Assembly (NCBI GenBank): GCA_016207445.1
Contig: JACQPS010000146.1
Location: 1-15,195 of the forward strand
Origin: Gemmatimonadota bacterium
GTDB lineage: Bacteria; Gemmatimonadota; Gemmatimonadetes; Longimicrobiales; RSA9
DNA: 15,195 bases
Reading direction: 5' to 3'
The notes under the pieces were generated by a model. The model saw nothing but the letters and a program-made list of their open reading frames with translations. It was not told where the DNA came from and did not search any database. The position numbers and the translations under genes are program-made. The first letter of the stretch is position 1; the number at the start of each line of letters is the position of its first letter. This document shows positions 6,732 through 13,581 of this stretch, piece by piece.

Positions 6732-7658
6732 ATGGCGCTGCAAGAGAGCATCAAGCAGAAGACGACGCCGGCGCGCGCGCACAGGGGCGGCGCCGCGCCG
6801 CTCGCGCTCGCGCTACTCCTCGCCAGCGCGGCGCCGGCCCCGGCCCAGCGGCTCCTCTCCTGGCCCGTGCGCACGGGCGCGGGTGCGGAGGCGCTGCTCC
6901 CCGGCGCCGCCGCCGTGTTCTGGAACCCGGCGGCGACGGCCGTGATCGAGGGCCGAGCCGAGGGGCTGCTGCTGCAGACCGATGGCCCCGATGTGACCGG
7001 TCTCGGCGGAGTCGCGCTCGCCGGCGCGCTCCGGCCCACGCGGCGCATGACGGCCGCGCTGGGGTACGATCATTTCAGCATCGATGGCATCCCGCGCACG
7101 AGCACCTCGCCGAACCCGGACTCGGCCGATGGGGAGGTTGCCATCGCGGAGGACGAGCTGGCGCTGGCGTCGGCGCGCGAGCTGCTGCCGGGCCTGTGGG
7201 GCGGCGCGACACTGCGTTACTGGTGGACGTCCCGTGATGCGGGCGGGGATCGAGGCCTCGCGGCCGGCCTGGGCGTGCACTACCGCCTGCCGCTTCCCAT
7301 CCCCGCCGCGCTGGGCGGCGCGCTTTTCACCGGTGCGGAGGCCGGCCCGCGCTGGCTGGTCGGCGTCGAAGGCGCATCGGCACCCATCGGTGCGGGCGGG
7401 CCATCCATCGGGCTGAGCTACGGGCTGCGCGACGGCGGGAGTGGGCGCGAGCACCGCGCCGTGGTCAGCGCACACTGGCGCGGACGGTTCCAGATCGCGG
7501 CGGGCGTGGCCGGGGGCTGGGAGCGGGAGCCGGGCGCGTGGGAGCCCGTGCTCGCTGCCAGCGTTTGGCTCGGCCGCTACAGCCTCGCCATCGTGCGCGA
7601 GGAGCTGGCGAACGGCTTCGGCGCGAGCCACGCGTATCGCTTCAACGTGTTGTTCTGA
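6732..7658 (+). CDS. Exported beta-barrel-like outer-membrane protein, unknown function
   Basis: A 308-residue protein with a cleavable signal peptide: basic residues to about 18, hydrophobic core APLALALLLASAA (22-34), and an A-x-A-like cleavage site near APAQ (36-39). The mature part is built of alternating glycine- and aromatic-rich strands typical of outer-membrane barrels and ends in the pattern YRFNVLF with terminal Phe, as expected for BAM-dependent insertion. AVFWNPAATA (61-70) resembles the N-terminal WNPA segment of PorV/FadL-like barrels. Substrate and role are unknown. The start could be ATG at 6732, or the in-frame ATG at 6702 (ten residues longer); neither has a strong ribosome-binding site. 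The stop is three bases before rlmN, so the two are probably co-transcribed. Confidence 0.75.
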   Translation: MALQESIKQKTTPARAHRGGAAPLALALLLASAAPAPAQRLLSWPVRTGAGAEALLPGAAAVFWNPAATAVIEGRAEGLLLQTDGPDVTGLGGVALAGALRPTRRMTAALGYDHFSIDGIPRTSTSPNPDSADGEVAIAEDELALASARELLPGLWGGATLRYWWTSRDAGGDRGLAAGLGVHYRLPLPIPAALGGALFTGAEAGPRWLVGVEGASAPIGAGGPSIGLSYGLRDGGSGREHRAVVSAHWRGRFQIAAGVAGGWEREPGAWEPVLAASVWLGRYSLAIVREELANGFGASHAYRFNVLF

Positions 7659-7661
7659 GGA

Positions 7662-8789
7662 ATGCTGGACGATCAGCGACTGGATCTACTCGAGCTGCTG
7701 CCGGCGCAGGCGGAAATCGAGCTGGCCCGGCACTTCGCCGCGCGCGGGCAACCTGCGTATCGCGTGGCGCAGGCGCGGGCGTGGCTCTACCAGCGCGATG
7801 CGCTGCACTTCCGCGAGCTGACGGATCTGCCAGCGGGGGAGCGCGCCGCGCTGGCCGACCGATTCACGCTCACCGCGCCGGAGCTGGCACGCGTCGCACG
7901 CTCGAGCGACGGAACCGTGAAGCACCTGTGGCGCATGGCCGATGGTGAGCTGCTCGAGTCGGTGCTGATCCCGGCCCGCGCCCGGATGACGCTCTGCATG
8001 TCGTCGCAGGCCGGGTGCGCCCTGGCGTGCGTCTTCTGCGCGACCGGCTGGTCCGGCTACCGGCGGCAGCTCACGGCCGCCGAGATCGTGGCACAGTTCC
8101 GCGGCGCGCGCCGCTGGGCGCGCGCGCACGAGGGCGGCGAGATCACCAACGTCGTCTTCATGGGGATGGGCGAGCCGCTGGCGAACCGGAAGGCCGTCAT
8201 GCCGGCGCTGACGCTGCTCAACCAGGGCTACGGCCTGGGGGCCCGGCGCATCACGGTCTCGACCGTCGGGATCGTGCCGGGCATCCGCGAGCTGGCCGCC
8301 CGTCCCGAGCAGTTCCGGCTCGCGGTCTCGCTGCACGCGCCCAATCACGAGCTGCGCCGACGGCTCGTGCCCGTCGAGAAGAAGCACCCGCTGCCCGAGC
8401 TCCTGGAGGCGCTGCGTGCGTTCGAGGCGGCGGGCGGCCGCCGCATCACCTTCGAGTACGTGATGATCGACGGCGTGAACGACTCGCCCGAGCTGGCCCG
8501 CGAGCTGGCGGCGCTCGTGGCCGAGTTCCAGGCGCACGTCAACCTGATCCCGTTCAATCCTATCCCGGGTGCGCCCTGGCAGCCCACGCCCCCGGCGCGC
8601 CTGCGCGCCTTCGCCGAGGTGCTGCAAGCGCGCGGCGTGGCCGCCACCGTCCGCTCCCCGCGTGGCCGCGACATCGCCGCCGCGTGCGGGCAACTGCGTG
8701 CGGAGCACGAGACGCGGCCGCCAAAGCCGTTCGTGGAGTTGATGCGGGCGGAGCGGCCGGAGGTCGCGGCGCTCTCCGGCAGCGTGTAG
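7662..8789 (+). CDS. rlmN: 23S rRNA/tRNA adenine-C2 methyltransferase RlmN
   Basis: A 375-residue radical-SAM methyltransferase that makes m2A in 23S rRNA (A2503) and in some tRNAs (A37). The 4Fe-4S motif CxxxCxxC is at Cys119, Cys123 and Cys126, within SSQAGCALACVFCATG. Cys112 (TLCMSS) matches E. coli Cys118, and Cys342 in AACGQL matches the methyl-carrying Cys355. The SAM-contacting block VVFMGMGEPLAN is at 164-175, and STVGIVPGI (200-208) and LIPFNPIPG (295-303) are conserved. These features separate it from Cfr only in part, but the chromosomal setting and overall match favour RlmN. The ATG at 7662 follows the upstream stop by 3 bp, with GAGGA directly before it, which is close for a ribosome-binding site. 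Full length and intact. Confidence 0.97.
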   Translation: MLDDQRLDLLELLPAQAEIELARHFAARGQPAYRVAQARAWLYQRDALHFRELTDLPAGERAALADRFTLTAPELARVARSSDGTVKHLWRMADGELLESVLIPARARMTLCMSSQAGCALACVFCATGWSGYRRQLTAAEIVAQFRGARRWARAHEGGEITNVVFMGMGEPLANRKAVMPALTLLNQGYGLGARRITVSTVGIVPGIRELAARPEQFRLAVSLHAPNHELRRRLVPVEKKHPLPELLEALRAFEAAGGRRITFEYVMIDGVNDSPELARELAALVAEFQAHVNLIPFNPIPGAPWQPTPPARLRAFAEVLQARGVAATVRSPRGRDIAAACGQLRAEHETRPPKPFVELMRAERPEVAALSGSV

Positions 8790-8803
8790 CAATTGCCGAC
8801 GAA

Positions 8804-8910
8804 AAATGTCACGCGGAGACGCGGAGCGGGATGGAGGCGCGGAGAACGAATCTTTTTAAGTTTTTCGTTCTCGGCGCCTCCTGCTTTCTCTGCGTCTCCG
8901 CGTGACATTT
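8804..8910. repeat. Long imperfect inverted repeat (hairpin) between convergent genes
   Basis: Two 47-bp arms (8804-8850 and 8864-8910) match at 40 of 47 positions around a 13-nt T-rich loop. The outer 19 bp (AAATGTCACGCGGAGACGC and its complement) pair perfectly; mismatches cluster in the middle of the arms. The arms contain direct 8-mers: ACGCGGAG occurs twice in a row at 8811-8826, and a variant GCGCGGAG recurs at 8837-8844. The element fills the gap between the rlmN stop (8789) and the LytR_C stop (8922). It could act as a bidirectional terminator, although no clean U-tract follows the outer stem, or be a member of a dispersed palindromic repeat family. Similar CTCTGCGTCTCCGCGTGA-type repeats are known to me from several phyla, but that is recollection. 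Confidence 0.85.
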
Positions 8911-8921
8911 ATCGCTAGTCG

Positions 8922-9452
8922 CTAGCCACTTTCCTTCAGCATCCTCGCGATCCTTCCCACCACTCGCCTCCACCAGCTCCGGTGCGTCGCCGGTTCCGCC
9001 GGTGCCCAGTCCTGCCCCAGCACCACCGTGACGTCCAGGTAAAGAGCGCTGTCCAGCTCCGTGCGCACGCGCTCGATATCGAGCGCATCGGCCACGCGCC
9101 GTGCGGCAGCGGGCTTCCCCACGCGGTCCAGAACCTCCGAGCTGTCGCGGCCGAATGCCTCCGCGTTCCCGAAGTAGACGACGTCGAAGCCTTCAGCCCG
9201 CAGCCGGTCCATGACCTGCCGGGCGAGCCCGGCCTTGCCCGCGGCGTTCAGCACCTCCACGCGGATGCGCGGCTCGAGCTTCACGCGGCCGGGGTCGAAC
9301 TCGGGCTCGCTCGGCTGCGGCAGGAGCGGCGCACCTTCACCCGCCGGCTCCTCCGCTGCCCGCCCCCACCACTGTGCCGCGAACGAGACCAGGAACGCCC
9401 CGGCGGCGGCGAGCGCGACAACCAGGACCAGCAGCTCCAGGCGTCGCCTCAC
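8922..9452 (-). CDS. Membrane-anchored LytR_C domain protein
   Basis: A 176-residue protein with one N-terminal membrane anchor (about 7-28) and a proline- and acid-rich linker to about 60. Residues 61-148 form a LytR_C domain: IRVEVLNAAGKAGLARQVMD (63-82), GFDVVYFGNAEAF and DVTVVLGQDW (140-149). This domain usually follows LCP transferases at the cell envelope, but here there is no LCP domain. Its role is unclear; a cell-wall-associated function is inference. The start is GTG at 9452, overlapping the yqeK stop by GTGA. Genes for such stand-alone LytR_C proteins often sit next to yqeK and rsfS; no rsfS follows here, because rlmN converges after the hairpin at 8804-8910. Confidence 0.85.
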   Translation of the reverse strand: MRRRLELLVLVVALAAAGAFLVSFAAQWWGRAAEEPAGEGAPLLPQPSEPEFDPGRVKLEPRIRVEVLNAAGKAGLARQVMDRLRAEGFDVVYFGNAEAFGRDSSEVLDRVGKPAAARRVADALDIERVRTELDSALYLDVTVVLGQDWAPAEPATHRSWWRRVVGRIARMLKESG

Positions 9453-10033
9453 GGGTCCACCGGCGAGCGAGCGAGTGAATTCCAGAAGCCGAGCGTCTCC
9501 GGCCGGAGGGCGCGGCCGCTTCCGACCAGGTGGCGGATGCGCGCGCCCACCACTTCCTGGAGCACGGCCGACCGCGCGGCGGGCATGCGCGCGCGCAGCG
9601 CCGCGCGCCAGAGCGGCTCGAACGTGCGCCCCGGCTCGAGGAAGTCGGCCAGGTAGAGTGCGCCCCCCAGTTCGTCCAGCTCGGGGTGGCCGATGGTGTG
9701 GTACGCGACGGCGCGCAGCAGCGCCTCGTCCGCGCAGCCGTCGCCGCGCAGGCGCGCGGCCGCGGCCGGTCCGTGCAGCAGCAGCGCGGGCCACCCGCGG
9801 CACTCCGGCGGCACCAGCGGCCGGAGCGCGGCGGGGTCGGCGTCGCGCAGCGCGTCATGCAGCCAGGCCGCCGCGCGCCAGCGCGCGCGCTCCGCGTCGG
9901 AGAGGCCGAGCGCGGCGGCCCAGCGGTCCAGCAGCTCCGCCACGCGCGCCAGGTGCTCCCGGCGCGCGGGCGTCGCTTCGGCCCAGGGCGGCAGCCGCCC
10001 TCCGGCCGCGTCCGCCACGACGTCGGCGCCCAT
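9449..10033 (-). CDS. yqeK: HD-domain hydrolase, YqeK-like (symmetrical Ap4A hydrolase family)
   Basis: A 194-residue HD-superfamily protein. Likely metal ligands are His27 (REHLARV), His59-Asp60 (AAWLHDA), His87 (LLLHGP), His112 (AYHTIGHPELD) and Asp130 (LYLADFLEPGR). The combination HTIGHPELDELGGALYLADFLEPGR-like over 112-136 is characteristic of YqeK, which in Firmicutes cleaves diadenosine tetraphosphate symmetrically. The start is ATG at 10033, sharing one base with the panC stop (TAATG), with GGAG four bases upstream. yqeK normally follows nadD; here panC, also a nucleotidyltransferase-fold enzyme, is in that place. The residue assignments are by eye. Membership in the HD superfamily is certain; the precise Ap4A activity is inferred from family. 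Confidence 0.88.
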   Translation of the reverse strand: MGADVVADAAGGRLPPWAEATPARREHLARVAELLDRWAAALGLSDAERARWRAAAWLHDALRDADPAALRPLVPPECRGWPALLLHGPAAAARLRGDGCADEALLRAVAYHTIGHPELDELGGALYLADFLEPGRTFEPLWRAALRARMPAARSAVLQEVVGARIRHLVGSGRALRPETLGFWNSLARSPVDP

Positions 10034-10881
10034 TACGCTCCCAGGATGGCGTTGTCGATGAGGCGCGTCTGGCCGACGAACGCGGCGAGGGCCAGGACAT
10101 CGCCGCGGCGGGCCACGGCCACCGGCTCCAGCTCGTCCGGGTGCACCAGCTCCACGTACTGCACCCGCACGTCCGGTTCGGCGGCGAGCGTGTCGAGCAC
10201 CAGTGCGCACAGGCGCGCCGCGTCCCGCTCGCCCGCCGCGAACGCGGCCTCGGCGCGCCCCAGCCCGCACGAGAGCGCCGTCGCGCGCCGGCGCTGCTCC
10301 GGGCTCAAGTACGCGTTGCGGGAGCTCATGGCCAGACCGTCCGGCTCGCGCACGATGGGCGCGACCACGATCTCGAGCGGCCAGTCCAGGTCCGCGACCA
10401 TGCGTCGGATCAGCGTCGCTTGCTGGTAGTCCTTCTGCCCGAACACGGCCATGTCCGGCTGCACGATGTGGCACAGCTTCGTGACCACCGTGAGCACGCC
10501 CTGGAAGTGTCCCGGCCGGAACGCGCCGCACAGCCGGTCCGCCAGGCGCGTCGGCACCACCTGCGTGGCCGGCTCTCGCCGCGGATACATCTCGGCGTCG
10601 GACGGGGCGAAGATCAGGTCGGCGCCGCGGCCGCGCGCGAGCTCGGCGTCGCGCTCCAGGTCGCGCGGGTACGCCGCGAAGTCTTCCTGCGGGCCGAACT
10701 GGAGCGGGTTGACGTAGATGGAGACGACGACGTACCCGGTGCGCTCGCGGGCGCGGTCCACGAGCGACAAGTGCCCCTCGTGCAGATACCCCATCGTCGG
10801 CACGAAGCCGATGCGGGCACCGCCGCCCCGGGCGCGGGCGACCGCCGCGCGCGCGGCCGCGATCGTGCGGACGATCTCCAC
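10033..10881 (-). CDS. panC: Pantoate-beta-alanine ligase (pantothenate synthetase)
   Basis: A 282-residue enzyme that joins pantoate and beta-alanine using ATP, the last step of pantothenate (vitamin B5) synthesis. The nucleotide-binding motif PTMGYLHEGHLSLV is at 28-41 (HEGH 34-37), then VNPLQFGPQEDF (58-69), GQKDYQQ (148-154) and MSSRNAYL (185-192), all intact. The length is standard. The start is GTG at 10881, directly after the panB stop TAG (no gap), with no strong ribosome-binding site, so translation is probably coupled to panB. It forms a panB-panC pair, with no panD or panE in the window. The stop overlaps the yqeK start by one base. Confidence 0.98.
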   Translation of the reverse strand: MEIVRTIAAARAAVARARGGGARIGFVPTMGYLHEGHLSLVDRARERTGYVVVSIYVNPLQFGPQEDFAAYPRDLERDAELARGRGADLIFAPSDAEMYPRREPATQVVPTRLADRLCGAFRPGHFQGVLTVVTKLCHIVQPDMAVFGQKDYQQATLIRRMVADLDWPLEIVVAPIVREPDGLAMSSRNAYLSPEQRRRATALSCGLGRAEAAFAAGERDAARLCALVLDTLAAEPDVRVQYVELVHPDELEPVAVARRGDVLALAAFVGQTRLIDNAILGA

Positions 10882-11709
10882 CTATTCGAAGGAATGCTCG
10901 GGGCCGGGATACTCGCCCGAGCGTACCGCGGCCACGTACTTGTCGAGGCCCGTGCGCGCCGTGCCGCCGAGCTCGGCGAACTGCCGCAGAAAGCGAGGAC
11001 GAAACAGCTCGTTCAGCCCCAGCATGTCGTAGAGCACGAGGATCTGTCCGTCCACGTACGGGCCCGCGCCGATCCCGATCGTCGGAATCGAGACTGCGCG
11101 GCTGATTTCCCCGCCCAGGGTGGCGGGAATCAGCTCGAGCACGAGCGCGAAGCAGCCCGCGTCCGCAAGCCGCTGCGCTTCCGCCTTGAGCCGCTCCGCG
11201 TCCGGCTCCTCCCGTCCCTGCACCCGGTAGCCGCCCAGCGCGTGCACGGATTGCGGCGTGAGACCGATGTGACCGAGCACCGGCATGCCCGCACGCACGA
11301 GTGCGCGCACGTGGCGGGCGCGCTCCTCGTCGCCCCCCTCGAGCTTCACCGCCTCGGCACCCGTCTCTTTCAGGATGCGCCCGGCGTTGCGCAGCGTCTC
11401 TTCCAGCGAGATCTGGAAGGACAGAAACGGCATGTCCACGGCCAGCAGCGCGCGGCGCACCCCGCGGCGCACGGCGCGCGCGTGGTGGATCATGTCCTCG
11501 ACGGTGACGGGGAGAGTCGAGTCGTAGCCGAAGACCACCTGGCCCAGGGAGTCGCCGACCAGGATCAGGTCGACGCCGGCCTCGTCCACCAGCCGGCCGA
11601 AGAGGAAATCGTAGGCGGTGAGCGCGACGATCTTCTCGCCGCGTCGCTTCATTTCCAGGAGCTCGCGCACGGTGACGCGCCGTTCCCGACCGGAACCCTG
11701 CGTCGTCAT
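10882..11709 (-). CDS. panB: 3-methyl-2-oxobutanoate hydroxymethyltransferase (ketopantoate hydroxymethyltransferase)
   Basis: A 275-residue TIM-barrel enzyme that adds a hydroxymethyl group from methylene-tetrahydrofolate to alpha-ketoisovalerate, the first committed step to pantothenate. Conserved blocks are ALTAYD (29-34), VGDSLG (51-56, with the metal-binding Asp), VDMPF (91-95), VKLEGG (121-126), GHIGLTPQ (146-153), LELIP with the catalytic-type Glu at 192, and PTIGIGAG (209-216). The start is ATG at 11709, with AAGG eight bases upstream (11718-11721). The frame is open for another 31 codons upstream, but that extension lacks homology and would run to the divergent rqcH start. It leads the panB-panC-yqeK-LytR_C operon. 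Confidence 0.98.
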   Translation of the reverse strand: MTTQGSGRERRVTVRELLEMKRRGEKIVALTAYDFLFGRLVDEAGVDLILVGDSLGQVVFGYDSTLPVTVEDMIHHARAVRRGVRRALLAVDMPFLSFQISLEETLRNAGRILKETGAEAVKLEGGDEERARHVRALVRAGMPVLGHIGLTPQSVHALGGYRVQGREEPDAERLKAEAQRLADAGCFALVLELIPATLGGEISRAVSIPTIGIGAGPYVDGQILVLYDMLGLNELFRPRFLRQFAELGGTARTGLDKYVAAVRSGEYPGPEHSFE

Positions 11710-11775
11710 GGCCGCCGCCTTCCCGCAGCTCGAGCCGGTTGCCGCAACGCGCGTAAGGGCGCGCCTGCCTTCACG

Positions 11776-11805
11776 TTGACCACCGCGGCAAGCTAAGCCC
11801 ATCTT
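11776..11805 (+). promoter_or_regulatory. Candidate promoter for rqcH
   Basis: TTGACC (11776-11781) is a good -35 match. CATCTT (11800-11805), 18 nt further, is a poor -10 (three of six). If used, transcription would start at about the GTG at 11812, giving a leaderless mRNA, which fits the lack of a ribosome-binding site there. The 102-bp divergent gap (11710-11811) must also hold the panB promoter, for which I see no convincing match. Confidence 0.25.
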
Positions 11806-11811
11806 GCGCGT

Positions 11812-13479
11812 GTGTCAAAGGGAATCCGCTTCGATGCGCTGCTCGTCCGCTACCTGGCCGACGAGCTCGATCGGCGCCTGCGCGGGCGCCGCGTCTCCGC
11901 CCTCTGGTTCCAGGGGCGCGCAGCCCGCGTCTGGTTGATCCTGGCGGATGAGGCGCTGCTCTGGGAGCTGGCGCCAGCGCGTGGCTTCGTCCGGCTGCTG
12001 CCGGCACCGGACGCCCCCACCCTGGCGCGCCTTCCGCACGGCACCGTACTCCGGCGCGTGCATGCTCCGGCGGACGAGCGCGTGCTCCGCTGCGAGCTGG
12101 GTGGACCGCATGCGGCGCGCACGCTCGTGCTAGAGCTGTTGACGAACCAGTGGAACGCGCTGCTGCTGGGGGAGGACGGCCGCATCCGGCAGGTGCTCCG
12201 GGCACGCAACGCGGGCGCGCGCGTGCTTCGGCGCGGGGTGCGCTACGCCGAGCCGCCGCCCGCGGGTAGGATCGGCGTCCAGCAGCCGATCGAGCGGGCC
12301 GCGTGGCTGGGACTCCTGGGCGCCGTGGCGCCCGCGGAACGCGCGCGTGTCGTGATCGAACGGCTGGCGTGGCTGAGCCCGCAGAACGTCCGTGCGGTTC
12401 TGGGCGAGGCGGCGCAGGTGGAGGACGCGGGCGCGCTCGAAGCGGCGTACGAGCGCTACCGCGCGCTGGCCAGTCTACCCGAGCCGCGGCCGCGCGTGCT
12501 CGAGCCGGAGCACGACCCCCGACCGTATCCCGTTCCCCTGCCGGGAATCCCGGATCGGCCGGTGCCGACTCTGCTGGCCGCCATGGATGCGGTGGCCGGC
12601 GTCGGGGCGGAACCGGCGCCGTCGCTGCCGCCCGAGCTACTCGAACGTTTGCGGTGGCGGATTCGACACGCAGAGGCCAGGCTGCGGCGTCTCGCCGACC
12701 AGGCCGCGCGGGCGCAACCGGAGGCGGAGTCGCTCCGGCGGCGTGCTGATCTGCTGCTGAGCCAGCTGCACCGGGTCGCGCGCGGCGCCGCGCGCGCCGA
12801 GCTCTCCGACTTCGAGGGTGGGACCGTCACGGTCGAGCTCGATCCCACGCGCACGCCGGCGCAAAACGCCCAGCAATGGTACGACGCCGCCCGCAAGCGC
12901 GAGCGGGCGGCAGCGCGCCTGCCGGTGCTCAGGAGCGCGGCCGGGGCCGACAAGGACCGTCTGGTCGCCCTGCTCGGCCGGGCCGAGCGCGGGGACGTGA
13001 CCGCGGCGGAGCTCGACGCGGTACTCGGCCCAGCCGCCGCCCCCCGGCACGCGCCCGAAGCGCGATTGCCCTACCGGCGCTACCGAACCTCCAGCGGGCT
13101 GGAGGTGCGCGTGGGCAAGAGCAGCCGCGCCAACGACGAGCTCACGTTCCGGCACGCCGCACCCACCGACATCTGGCTCCACGCCCGCGATGTGGCCGGC
13201 GCCCATGTCGTGCTCCGCTGGCCCCGTGCAACGGCCGGCCCGCCCGCGCGCGACCTGACCGAGGCAGCGGTCCTGGCAGCGCTGCACAGCCGCGCACGCA
13301 GTGCCGGCGTGGTCCCGGTCGACTGGACCCGGCGCAAGTACGTGCGCAAGCCGCGCAAGGCGGCGCCCGGCGCCGTGATTCCCGAGCGCGTGCAGACCAT
13401 GTTCGTGGAGCCGGATGGGGAGTTGGAGCGGAGACTCCGCTTCGATCCCGAGGATCAGGCGCAGGCGGAGAGCGATTAG
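11812..13479 (+). CDS. rqcH: NFACT family protein, ribosome quality-control factor RqcH
   Basis: A 555-residue protein with full NFACT architecture: NFACT-N (about 4-155), a helix-hairpin-helix region (about 160-215), a proline-rich linker (222-255), a middle arginine-rich coiled-coil part (about 275-375) and NFACT-R (about 420-535). NFACT-R carries GKSSRANDELTF (435-446) and DIWLHARDVAGAHVVL (453-468). Family members bind stalled 50S-peptidyl-tRNA complexes and add C-terminal alanine tails that mark nascent chains for degradation; older names are FbpA or fibronectin-binding protein. In B. subtilis RqcH an Asp97-Arg98 pair is needed for tRNA binding; the likely counterpart here is Glu89-Arg90 (in ADERVLRCEL), a conservative change. 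The start is GTG at 11812 with no Shine-Dalgarno site. It is divergent from panB. Confidence 0.93.
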   Translation: MSKGIRFDALLVRYLADELDRRLRGRRVSALWFQGRAARVWLILADEALLWELAPARGFVRLLPAPDAPTLARLPHGTVLRRVHAPADERVLRCELGGPHAARTLVLELLTNQWNALLLGEDGRIRQVLRARNAGARVLRRGVRYAEPPPAGRIGVQQPIERAAWLGLLGAVAPAERARVVIERLAWLSPQNVRAVLGEAAQVEDAGALEAAYERYRALASLPEPRPRVLEPEHDPRPYPVPLPGIPDRPVPTLLAAMDAVAGVGAEPAPSLPPELLERLRWRIRHAEARLRRLADQAARAQPEAESLRRRADLLLSQLHRVARGAARAELSDFEGGTVTVELDPTRTPAQNAQQWYDAARKRERAAARLPVLRSAAGADKDRLVALLGRAERGDVTAAELDAVLGPAAAPRHAPEARLPYRRYRTSSGLEVRVGKSSRANDELTFRHAAPTDIWLHARDVAGAHVVLRWPRATAGPPARDLTEAAVLAALHSRARSAGVVPVDWTRRKYVRKPRKAAPGAVIPERVQTMFVEPDGELERRLRFDPEDQAQAESD

Positions 13480-13500
13480 AGGCAACTGCGAAGAAGAAGT

Positions 13501-13562
13501 CGGCACTCGAGAAGCGGCACTCGAGAAGCGGCACTCGAGAAGCGGCACTCGAGAAGCGGCAC
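13501..13562. repeat. Tandem 14-bp repeat array A (four perfect units plus part of a fifth)
   Basis: The unit CGGCACTCGAGAAG occurs at 13501, 13515, 13529 and 13543 without any change, and a decayed fifth copy starts at 13557 (CGGCAC then divergent bases). Each unit contains the palindrome CTCGAG. The array lies 22 bp after the rqcH stop. A weaker related stretch (GGCAACTGCGAAGAA) precedes it at 13481-13495. The perfect identity implies recent slippage or homogenisation. It is the left arm of a larger inverted structure with array B. Confidence 0.97.
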
Positions 13563-13581
13563 ACGGGAGTTACAGGTGCCG
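13557..13581. repeat. Central hairpin joining the two repeat arrays
   Basis: CGGCAC (13557-13562) and GTGCCG (13576-13581) are exact complements around a 13-nt loop (ACGGGAGTTACAG). This is the axis of symmetry between array A and array B. Confidence 0.8.

Noticed and set aside
8804..8910. Insertion sequence or transposon remnant
   Set aside because: No transposase fragment and no obvious target duplication; kept only as a palindromic repeat.
9211..11796. Very long plus-strand open frame (861 codons)
   Set aside because: It covers panB, panC, yqeK and LytR_C in antisense. All four have intact conserved motifs on the minus strand, and the plus product is low-complexity Arg/Ala/Pro/His-rich.
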